Assembly (NCBI GenBank): GCA_035283065.1 | Contig: DATEUP010000099.1 | Coordinates: forward strand, 1 to 19,616 | DNA length: 19,616 bases | From: DATEUP01 sp035283065 | Lineage (GTDB): Archaea; Thermoplasmatota; DTKX01; DATEUP01 | Reading direction: 5' to 3' | Part shown: piece by piece, positions 1 through 5,500 of the stretch | How positions within the stretch are numbered: the first letter of the stretch is position 1 | How the letters are laid out: every line of letters begins with the position of its first letter | Position numbers and translations under genes: made by a program | The notes under the pieces: model-generated | Database searches by the model: none | What the model was told of the DNA's origin: nothing | The model's input: the letters and a program-made list of their open reading frames with translations, nothing else

Positions 1-743
1 CCGAAGGCGAGCCTGCCCACGCGCGTGACGACGCCGCCGAGCAGCACAGCGCCGAGGGCCGCCGCGATGAGGATGACGGCCGCCGCCCGGATCGCCGTGC
101 GCCGCGTGAGGTCGATCCCCTCGGGGTGCGTCCGCGCGAACTCGCGCTGCGCGGCGTCCAGCACGACGCCAAAGGCCGCGGAGCTTGCCGCGGCGCTGAG
201 CACGGCGCCCGCCACGCCCGAGGCGTCCTCGCTCCCGGCAAGCCCCTTGCCAAAGAGAGGCAGGACGACAAGGAGCGTCGCCATCGCCGGGGCCGCGCTG
301 AAGGCCGCGATCGCCATCCACCGCTTCCCCAGGAAGCGCTCAAAGCGCGGGTAGTAGAGGGCGAAGGCCGCGTGCGCCGCGAGGAATCCGAAGATCGCGA
401 CCGCAAGGGCGACGGCCTTGGCGCCCCCGCCCATGAGCGAGATCGCCGCGGATTCAAAGGAGCCCGGGATCCGAGCGACCGCGAAGTCCACAGCGGCTTC
501 GGGCACGAAGAGCCCCCCGCCCTGGAAGCGCATGAGGAGGGCCACGAGGAGCGCGGTGGTCGAAGCAAGGACGCCCGCAAGCGCGGGGACCCTGCGGCGC
601 TTCTTCGAGAACTCGCCAGGCTTGAGGGGCGGACCCCAGGGGGATAGGCGTGTGATCCAGGCCCGCGGCCCGCGGACGTTGGGCGCGGTATCCGGCGGCG
701 GTGGCGGCGGGGGCCCCTGCGTGTCGCCGGCAGAAGCCGCCAC
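1..743 (-). CDS. Membrane protein, probable N-terminal part of a molybdopterin-dependent oxidoreductase (partial, runs off left edge)
   Basis: This reading frame stays open from a GTG at 743 to the left edge (about 247 residues). I chose GTG 743 because in-frame stops lie just upstream and an AAAATA box sits about 30 nt before it. After a Pro-rich cytoplasmic head there are about five hydrophobic segments (for example ALAGVLASTTALLVALLM and AIAAFSAAPAMATLLVVLPL). The last follows a twin-arginine motif (DLTRRTAIRAAA) near the cut end. A PEAAVDFAVARIPG-like stretch, helices, then RR plus another hydrophobic segment is the N-terminal layout I know from membrane-anchored sulfite-oxidase-type molybdopterin oxidoreductases. 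The catalytic domain would lie outside the window, so the function is inferred and other membrane families are possible. It lies downstream of the GNAT gene on the same strand but has its own promoter-like box. Confidence 0.55.
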   Translation of the reverse strand, partial: MAASAGDTQGPPPPPPPDTAPNVRGPRAWITRLSPWGPPLKPGEFSKKRRRVPALAGVLASTTALLVALLMRFQGGGLFVPEAAVDFAVARIPGSFESAAISLMGGGAKAVALAVAIFGFLAAHAAFALYYPRFERFLGKRWMAIAAFSAAPAMATLLVVLPLFGKGLAGSEDASGVAGAVLSAAASSAAFGVVLDAAQREFARTHPEGIDLTRRTAIRAAAVILIAAALGAVLLGGVVTRVGRLAF

Positions 744-770
744 GGACGCGGGCTGGACATCCGCCCATTT

Positions 771-778
771 CTATTTTC
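771..778 (-). promoter_or_regulatory. TATA-like box for the left-edge membrane gene
   Basis: On the minus strand GAAAATAG lies about 30 nt upstream of the GTG at 743. This is the spacing expected of an archaeal TATA box serving a leaderless or near-leaderless transcript. Confidence 0.4.
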
Positions 779-829
779 ACTCGAACCGCCGCGGCCCATG
801 AGCGCTTGCCGCGCTGCCGCCCCCCGGCA

Positions 830-1645
830 TCATTCGAGCAGGAACGCCGGGCGCTCGCGCGCCAGCTCCCAGGAAATCTGCATCCCAACGAAGCCAAACG
901 ATTCGAGCCGCCGCTCGGTCCCCGTCCCATCGAGCGCACGGGCGAGGATCCGGAAGCCCCCGTCGGCGTAGGCCGCCTCGCACCCGAAGTGCAGGAGCGC
1001 CCGAGCGACGTCCCGCATCCGGAACCGGCGCTTCACCGCAAGCCGACGCACAAACGCGATCCCCTCGTCGCAGGACACCTCGACGCCGCCGGCGAGCTCG
1101 CCCATGTAGGTCGCCACGAAGAGCCGGTGCCCCTCCGCCCGCTGCGTGAGGTCGCCGAGCCTGCACAGGAGGTCGAAGGCATAGGGCTCCTCGGTCCCCT
1201 TGGCCACCGCCTCGGCCCAGGCGGCGATGTCGTCTGCCTCGAAGACGCGGAGCCTCGGGTCGTCCGGCTCCGAAGGCGGGTCGACCATGAGCTCGGTCCA
1301 CGTCCTCGAGGAGATCACCTCGTACCCCCTCGCGGCAATCGCGGCCCCGAGGCCGTAGGGCCGCGTCACGGGAGTCGCGACGAACTCAAAGGGGACGCCG
1401 TCTTGCGCGAACACGAGCTCGATGCGGTGGACGAACTCCGTAGGGTCCTGGCCCTCCGCGTCGAGCGAAAAGGCTGCGTTGAACGCGGGGTGCGGCAGCG
1501 CGGGGTTCGCCACGCACACCGCGCCGATCGCCCTCTCGACGCGCGCGCCAAGCGCCTCTTGGTACGCCACCTCCGCGCGGTCGACTTCAATGAGCTTCGA
1601 GAGCGCGGCCTCCGCGAAGGCGCCAAGCGGACCGTCGAGCCCCAT
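830..1645 (-). CDS. GNAT-family N-acetyltransferase
   Basis: A 271-residue protein. The C-terminal half (about residues 130-265) shows the GNAT order: a strand ending GHRLFVATYMGELAGG, a beta-4 strand leading into FVRRLAVKRRFRMRDVARAL (motif A region), then a late strand and LESFGFVGMQI, where GNAT proteins carry the F-x-x-x-G-F-x segment. The acetyl-CoA pyrophosphate loop is degenerate: RRFRMRDVA replaces the usual Q/R-x-x-G-x-G/A. Activity could therefore be weak or the fold reused. The N-terminal half is probably a second, diverged GNAT-like or partner domain, as in the tandem GNAT proteins common in bacteria and archaea. The substrate cannot be told. The ATG at 1645 lies exactly 30 nt from a CCTTAG element, consistent with leaderless translation. 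Confidence 0.75.
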   Translation of the reverse strand: MGLDGPLGAFAEAALSKLIEVDRAEVAYQEALGARVERAIGAVCVANPALPHPAFNAAFSLDAEGQDPTEFVHRIELVFAQDGVPFEFVATPVTRPYGLGAAIAARGYEVISSRTWTELMVDPPSEPDDPRLRVFEADDIAAWAEAVAKGTEEPYAFDLLCRLGDLTQRAEGHRLFVATYMGELAGGVEVSCDEGIAFVRRLAVKRRFRMRDVARALLHFGCEAAYADGGFRILARALDGTGTERRLESFGFVGMQISWELARERPAFLLE

Positions 1646-1669
1646 AGGAACCGCGATGCCCGGGCCCCC

Positions 1670-1675
1670 CTAAGG
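1670..1675 (-). promoter_or_regulatory. Weak TATA-like element for the GNAT gene
   Basis: Minus-strand CCTTAG begins 30 nt before the ATG at 1645. The sequence is a weak TATA box, but its spacing matches the other promoters in this window. A palindromic CTTAAG at about 1704-1710 is a second candidate in the same divergent intergenic region. Confidence 0.3.
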
Positions 1676-1734
1676 CGCCCTCAAGGGGGTGGGGGCGCCG
1701 CGGCTTAAGGGCTTCGACCGCACCCAACGCGCCC

Positions 1735-1747
1735 AAAAGGTTTTTTC
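1735..1747 (+). promoter_or_regulatory. AT-rich promoter-like stretch before the Rieske gene
   Basis: AAAAGGTTTTTTC is the only AT-rich run between the divergent GNAT and Rieske genes. It ends about 30 nt upstream of the ATG at 1777. It does not match TTTATC well, so this is a positional call only. Confidence 0.3.
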
Positions 1748-1776
1748 GTCCTGGCGCCGCCTGGCTCCCGTCCCCC

Positions 1777-2088
1777 ATGCCCGAGACGTACACCGTGGGG
1801 CGCGTCGGCGACCTTGCCGAGGGACGCGCAAAAGTCGTCCGCGCGGGCCCCACGCAAGTCGCGCTCGTGCTCGCGGGCGGGGTCTACCGCGCCTTTTCGA
1901 ACGTGTGCCGCCACCGCGGCGGGCCCATCGGCGAAGGCGAAGTGGAACCCGCGGAGGGCACGCTCACGTGCCCGTGGCACGGGTGGCAGTACGATCTCTC
2001 GACCGGCAAGGCGCTCCTCAACCCCCTTGCAAGGCTCGACGTCTTCAAGGTCGAAGTCGTCGGCGAGGAAATCCGCGTTACGATCTGA
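1777..2088 (+). CDS. Rieske-type [2Fe-2S] ferredoxin
   Basis: A 103-residue stand-alone Rieske protein. The cluster ligands are complete: C44-x-H46 in NVCRHRGGPIG and C65-x2-H68 in TCPWHGWQYDL, with the normal intervening length. It has no signal peptide or membrane anchor. It therefore resembles the soluble Rieske ferredoxins and NirD-like small subunits that carry electrons to oxygenases or reductases, rather than the bc1-type subunit. No oxygenase lies nearby, so its partner is unknown. The ATG at 1777 is preceded by a T-rich stretch at the right distance for an archaeal promoter. A DUF2203 gene follows at once and is probably co-transcribed. Confidence 0.9.
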   Translation: MPETYTVGRVGDLAEGRAKVVRAGPTQVALVLAGGVYRAFSNVCRHRGGPIGEGEVEPAEGTLTCPWHGWQYDLSTGKALLNPLARLDVFKVEVVGEEIRVTI

Positions 2089-2093
2089 AGGAG
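2087..2093 (+). promoter_or_regulatory. Ribosome binding site of the DUF2203 gene
   Basis: GAAGGAG overlaps the Rieske stop codon and lies 8 nt before the GTC codon at 2102. No ATG, GTG or TTG occurs in the DUF2203 frame near here, so the start of that gene is unclear (see the gene entry). Confidence 0.5.
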
Positions 2094-2101
2094 TTGAGAC
2101 C

Positions 2102-2524
2102 GTCCCAGGTGCCGCCCGCTATTACACGCTTGCGGAGGCCAACCTGAAGGTCCCGGAACTCGAGAGGCGCTTTGCGGAGGTCGCGCGCCGGATGAGCCGG
2201 GCCCAAGAGCTCAACGACCAAGTGAGCGACCTCGAGATCGTCTGGGGCGCAAAGCTCCTCGACGCGTCCTGCCCCGAGCACCGTGCGTACCTCGAATACA
2301 AGCGAAACCTCACGGCCGAGGAGTCCGCGGTCGGCGACCTCCTCGGCGCGGTGCGCGCCGACGGGATCGAGGTGAAGGACGTCCACACCGGCCTCATCGA
2401 CTTCTATGCGCGGCGAGGCGCGGAGGTCGTCTACCTCTGCTGGCGCCGCGGCGAGCCTGAAGTCGGCTATTGGCACACACTCCAGGGCGGCTTTACCGGG
2501 CGCAAGCCGATCAAGGAATTCTGA
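2102..2524 (+). CDS. DUF2203 family protein (start codon uncertain)
   Basis: About 140 residues. The family hallmarks as I remember them are YYTLAEANLKVPELE at the N-terminus and GIEVKDVHTGLIDFYARR, VVYLCWRRGEPEVGYWH and GGFTGRKPI at the C-terminus. The function of the family is not established; small archaeal and bacterial members are mostly alpha-helical with this conserved C-terminal block. The start is odd. The frame is open upstream through the Rieske gene, but no canonical start codon lies between the Rieske stop and the first conserved residues. A good AAGGAG lies 8 nt before a GTC at 2102, which I used as the left limit. It could be a non-canonical start, a sequencing error (GTC for GTG), or a start inside the Rieske gene. 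The position after the Rieske stop suggests co-transcription. Confidence 0.8.
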   Translation, partial: VPGAARYYTLAEANLKVPELERRFAEVARRMSRAQELNDQVSDLEIVWGAKLLDASCPEHRAYLEYKRNLTAEESAVGDLLGAVRADGIEVKDVHTGLIDFYARRGAEVVYLCWRRGEPEVGYWHTLQGGFTGRKPIKEF

Positions 2525-2568
2525 AGGGGGCACCCGGATTCTCGTTTCCGATAGGCTTGCCCGCTCGC

Positions 2569-2575
2569 CTTATCT
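2569..2575 (+). promoter_or_regulatory. TATA box (CTTATCT) for the small membrane protein
   Basis: CTTATCT begins exactly 30 nt before a GTG at 2599, the same element and spacing as before the Fic/Doc gene. It supports a leaderless start at 2599 rather than the longer upstream frame. Confidence 0.5.
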
Positions 2576-2598
2576 GGCGGGACGGGTTCTCCCGGAGC

Positions 2599-2901
2599 GT
2601 GCTCGTCGAGGCGCTCCTCGCGGCAGGCTTCTTCGCACTCGCAATGCCTTTTGGGTACCTGAGCCGCAAGGTGAAAGGGTCGAGCCTCAAGGCCGTGAAG
2701 AAGTGGCCCCTCTTCTTGGGTGTCGTCCACGCCCCCGTCGTGCCCCTTATCCTCCTCGTGAAGCTCGCTGAGGTGAGCCTCGAACTCGAAGTGGCCCTCG
2801 TTGCCGTCGTGCTCCTCGGCCACACGGCCGGCGTCCTCGTGCACCGGCAGACGCGCGCGCGCAGCGCCACGGCGCCGAAGGCCGCGGCGGCCGAGGAGTG
2901 A
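2599..2901 (+). CDS. Small three-helix membrane protein, unknown function
   Basis: About 100 residues with three hydrophobic segments: VLVEALLAAGFFALAMPFGYL (about 1-22), WPLFLGVVHAPVVPLILLVK (about 35-58) and LEVALVAVVLLGHTAGVLVH (about 62-82). A short basic loop (SRKVKGSSLKAVKKW) lies between the first two, and the tail is polar and Ala-rich. I recognise no family. The frame extends upstream to a TTG at 2470 inside the DUF2203 gene, with another TTG at 2557. I prefer GTG 2599 because a CTTATCT box lies 30 nt before it and because the first helix then starts at once. It converges with the epimerase gene, with 10 bp between the stop codons. Confidence 0.6.
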   Translation: MLVEALLAAGFFALAMPFGYLSRKVKGSSLKAVKKWPLFLGVVHAPVVPLILLVKLAEVSLELEVALVAVVLLGHTAGVLVHRQTRARSATAPKAAAAEE

Positions 2902-2911
2902 AGGTCGCCGT

Positions 2912-3850
2912 TCAGCCGCCCTTCAGCTTGCGACGGAAAAAGTCCGCCGTCTTGTAGAGCCCGTCCTCGAGGCTCGTCTTCGGCTCCCACTTGAGCGCGG
3001 CCATCGCCCTCGAGATGTCGGGGCGGCGCCGCTCGGGGTCGTCCGGCCTGTCCTCGACGTGGGCGATTTCGGAACGCGAGCCGGTCACGCGCTTGACGGC
3101 CTTTGCAAGGTCGAGGACCGCCGTCTCCTTCGGCGAGCCGAGGTTCACCGGGTCGACCTCGTCGGACTCCATGAGCTTCACGAGCCCTTCGACCATGTCC
3201 GCCACATAGCAGAACGACCGGGTCTGCAGCCCGTCCCCGTGCACGGGGATCGGCTGCCCTTTGAGCGCCGCGACGAGAAAGCTCGAGACGACGCGCCCGT
3301 CCTCGGGCATCCGCGGGCCGTAGGTGTTGAAGATCCGCGCGATCCCCACATCGACCTCGAACTCTCGCAGGTAGGCAAGGCAGAGCGCCTCGCCGAACCG
3401 CTTCGATTCGTCGTAGGGCGCGCGAGGGCCCGTCACCGACACATTGCCTCGGTAGGTCTCCTTCTGGGGGTGCTCGAGGGGGTCGCCGTAGACCTCCGAG
3501 GTCGAGGCGAACACGAGGCGTGCCTTCTTGACCTTGGCAAGCTCGAGCAGGTGGTAGGTCCCCACCGAGTTTGGCAGCGCCGTCTCGACGGGCTTTGATT
3601 CGAAGTCCGGCGGGCTTGCAAGGGAGGCGAGGTGGTAGATCTGGTCCACGTCCCCCGCGATCGTGAGCGGTCTTGCCACGTCGTGCCGCTGGAAGAAGAA
3701 GTTCGGCTTGCCCTCGAGGTGCGAGAGGTTCGCGCGCGAGCCCGTCGAGAGGTTGTCCGCGCAGACGACTTCGTTCGGCCCCGCCGCCAGCCGGTCGCAG
3801 ACGTGCGAGCCGATGAGCCCGGCGCCGCCGGTCACGAGGATTCGGGCCAT
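2912..3850 (-). CDS. NAD-dependent epimerase/dehydratase, UDP-glucuronate decarboxylase-like
   Basis: A 312-residue extended short-chain dehydrogenase. The Rossmann motif is TGGAGLIGSH (7-16) with an acidic D32 for the NAD ribose. The catalytic set is intact: STSEVYGDP (T117/S118, E119) and Y146-x3-K150 in PYDESKRFGE. The pattern STSEVYGDPLEHPQ, GPRxxYDESKR, FNTYGPRM and GDGLQTRSFCYV follows UDP-glucuronate decarboxylase (UXS), which makes UDP-xylose. UDP-glucose or GDP-mannose converting relatives are less likely. It is soluble and complete, with no UXS membrane anchor. It would supply a nucleotide sugar for surface glycans or N-glycosylation. The ATG at 3850 lies about 34 nt from a CTTTATCC box, so the mRNA is nearly leaderless. 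Confidence 0.85.
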   Translation of the reverse strand: MARILVTGGAGLIGSHVCDRLAAGPNEVVCADNLSTGSRANLSHLEGKPNFFFQRHDVARPLTIAGDVDQIYHLASLASPPDFESKPVETALPNSVGTYHLLELAKVKKARLVFASTSEVYGDPLEHPQKETYRGNVSVTGPRAPYDESKRFGEALCLAYLREFEVDVGIARIFNTYGPRMPEDGRVVSSFLVAALKGQPIPVHGDGLQTRSFCYVADMVEGLVKLMESDEVDPVNLGSPKETAVLDLAKAVKRVTGSRSEIAHVEDRPDDPERRRPDISRAMAALKWEPKTSLEDGLYKTADFFRRKLKGG

Positions 3851-3866
3851 CGTCCCGCGGCGCCGA

Positions 3867-4319
3867 TCAAGGGGCGCGGATAAAGAGGCTTGGGGGAGGG
3901 TGGGGCGAACGCAGCGCGATCGCGCCGGCGATGTCCAGGAACTCCTTCAGCTTGTCCGCGACCTTCTCCCACCAGTTCTTCTCGATGGCACCGCCCTTCT
4001 CCACCGAGTTGATGTTCCCCTGCCAGTCCATCGCCTCCACGAGGATGTGGTACCCTTCGGTCAGGATCCCGCGGTCCGTCAGCGTAAACACGGCTGTGAA
4101 ATTGTTGAACCGCGTCGCGCTTTCGTTGCTGTGGAAGAACGCCACGTTCCACGTGTGGTTGTACCCGTACCGGACCTTCCCGATGTCGATCGAGGGCCCC
4201 TCGGGCGCAATCTCGACCAGCACCGAATCGTTCTCCACCTCCGCCAGCGCCGTGAGGCCCGAAGAACCGGGCAGCCAACGGGGCCCGCGAGATGAGTTTA
4301 GAACGTGGGATCCGCACAT
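3867..4319 (-). CDS. Orphan fragment of the giant protein: duplicated pre-toxin region with no toxin tip
   Basis: A 150-residue frame. About 112 central residues copy residues ~2813-2924 of the giant protein (from VENDSVLV through GYNHTW and WWEKVADKLKEFLDIAGAIA). The first 27 residues (MCGSHVLNSSRGPRW...) and the last 15 (LRSPHPPPSLFIRAP) are unrelated. It has no signal peptide, acidic repeats, hydrophobic helices or nuclease tip, so it is unlikely to act alone as an exported toxin. It begins 7 nt after the immunity-like gene's stop codon, in the same direction. In CdiA and Rhs loci, orphan pieces beginning with copied pre-tip sequence sit at this position and serve as recombination partners; the same role is inferred here. 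The frame is intact, but it may be an untranslated remnant. The ATG at 4319 is the only evident start and lacks a good ribosome site. Confidence 0.55.
   Translation of the reverse strand: MCGSHVLNSSRGPRWLPGSSGLTALAEVENDSVLVEIAPEGPSIDIGKVRYGYNHTWNVAFFHSNESATRFNNFTAVFTLTDRGILTEGYHILVEAMDWQGNINSVEKGGAIEKNWWEKVADKLKEFLDIAGAIALRSPHPPPSLFIRAP
3878..3885 (-). promoter_or_regulatory. TATA box (CTTTATCC) of the epimerase gene
   Basis: The minus strand reads CTTTATCC about 34 nt before the epimerase ATG at 3850. The box lies inside the last codons of the upstream pre-toxin fragment. The duplicated sequence therefore stops about 30 bp short of this promoter and left it intact. Confidence 0.6.
3916..4251 (-). 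repeat. Direct repeat, copy 2 (pre-toxin region)
   Basis: About 336 bp aligning without gaps to 6307-6642 at an offset of 2,391 bp. My hand count gives 5 mismatches in the first 179 bp (3916-4094, about 97%) and about 40 in the remaining 157 bp (about 75%). Similarity ends abruptly on both sides. Confidence 0.93.
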
Positions 4320-4326
4320 AGGGTTC

Positions 4327-5091
4327 TTAGCGATCCGCCGACGCCGTCAACCCAAGTTCGTTTCGAAAAAACCCCATAACGTTAGGCCTGCTTGTCGTCT
4401 CTCGGGAATCAAACCGATAAAGGAGGCTGCCATCATCGAGTTCCCGTGTCCACCCCGGAATCCAATCGGGGTCGTCCGAAAGGCTCGGTCCATCGGGGCC
4501 ATTTATCATCGCCCGAAATTGCTCCCATACAGCGGGGCTTTTGGTTTTGACAAATTTCTCAGGAAAGTACCCAATGCGCGGGATTCCCCCATTTGGCACC
4601 CCTCTTCTCAGTTCCGCCATCGTTGGAGAATGCCCCAGGTCAATCCCCTGCACGAGCAGGTCTGGCCGTAACTCTCTGATCATCGGCTCCAAGATCTTAT
4701 TCAACACATGCAGTTCCTCCCTCGGTCGCGCCGCCCGGGCCGCCGGAATTAGGAAGCCTACGCGCTCAGCGATTCCATCATTGCCAGAACTCCACAGGGG
4801 CTCGGCGGTGAGGATGATCCCAACCGCGTCGTCGCTAGCATCGCTTGGCGGCTGAAAGTCCGCAAATAACTTCTCAGGGGCTTTCCACCGCTCACGTTCA
4901 GCTAGCGCGCCCTCTGTCGACCGAAATCTTCGCACCAACTCGCCTCCCTCCTGGATCGACAGGTCCTCCAGTTGGCGGTCGATGTCTTTCGGCAAGTTGC
5001 CCAATTCAAGAATCCTCTCGATCCACGATTTCTGCGGAGCAGCAAGGCTATCGAGCGATCGAAACATCAAAACGATCCACGTCGCACTCAT
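4327..5091 (-). CDS. Putative immunity protein for the giant protein's C-terminal toxin
   Basis: A 254-residue soluble protein with no signal peptide or membrane helix, so it should stay in the cytoplasm. Its ATG overlaps the giant gene's stop codon as ATGA, the tight coupling expected of a toxin/immunity pair. I do not recognise the family. It starts with a beta strand and helix (TWIVLMFRSLDS), has a GIILTAEPLW strand, and ends with GYFPEKFVKT and a Trp-rich DPDWIPGWTREL segment. The general look recalls immunity families paired with nuclease tips (Imm52-like is a thought only). It has visibly lower GC than its flanks, which fits horizontal gain together with the tip. The immunity role is inferred from position and composition. 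The alternative is an unrelated accessory gene. Confidence 0.6.
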   Translation of the reverse strand: MSATWIVLMFRSLDSLAAPQKSWIERILELGNLPKDIDRQLEDLSIQEGGELVRRFRSTEGALAERERWKAPEKLFADFQPPSDASDDAVGIILTAEPLWSSGNDGIAERVGFLIPAARAARPREELHVLNKILEPMIRELRPDLLVQGIDLGHSPTMAELRRGVPNGGIPRIGYFPEKFVKTKSPAVWEQFRAMINGPDGPSLSDDPDWIPGWTRELDDGSLLYRFDSRETTSRPNVMGFFRNELGLTASADR

Positions 5092-5500
5092 GTGAAAACG
5101 ACCCTTATTCCGCGATCCACAAAGGGCTTCGAGATTTGAAGGATTTGCCCCTCGGTTAGGGATGCCCTCTCGGCGGCCGTGAGGGTAAATTCAACGGCCT
5201 TGTCGGCCCCGCTTGCCCCAAGGTGTTCGGCTCCGCGCTCGACTCGATAAGCGAGGTCTCCCATCTCGCTCTTGTCAAGCAGCTTTTCCAGGTTCCAACT
5301 CTTGAATTCACGGAAGCCGAGAATTTTGGTGGGGTTTGCTTCATCCACGAGGAGCAGATCGCCCTGTCCCTTCATTTTGGCGGGCGGGAGCCGCAACGCA
5401 ACGCCTTCCGGGACCTCGTCCGAGTACCGCCCTACCATCCTTAGCTCGTTGGCAAACCCTTTGTAGGAGTTCTCTGCGCCCTTTCCAGATTGTCGGATCA
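5088..5500 (-). other. Toxin tip region: PD-(D/E)XK nuclease-like domain
   Basis: This is the sub-region of the giant gene encoding about the last 137 residues. The D codon is at 5358-5360, and the E-x-K follows 17 residues later. The preceding helix NELRMVGRY could give the first acidic residue, and helix LAYRVERGAEHLG follows the core. The strand order and spacing (D, 16 residues, E-x-K) are typical of restriction-endonuclease-fold toxins. Base composition is lower in GC than the repeat array upstream and similar to the partner gene. Confidence 0.6.

Noticed and set aside
701..1708. Long plus-strand open frame (335 codons) over the GNAT gene
   Set aside because: It is the antisense shadow of a recognisable GNAT protein. 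Its product is Arg/Pro/His-rich with no motifs, as usual for the complement of GC-rich genes.
1741..1746. T6 run considered as a terminator
   Set aside because: It lies between divergent genes, just upstream of the Rieske start, so no transcript is expected to end there. A promoter role fits better.
4254..4326. Insertion-sequence or attachment-site border at the edge of the orphan fragment
   Set aside because: I found no terminal inverted repeats, target duplication or recombinase gene. The direct repeats alone explain the arrangement.
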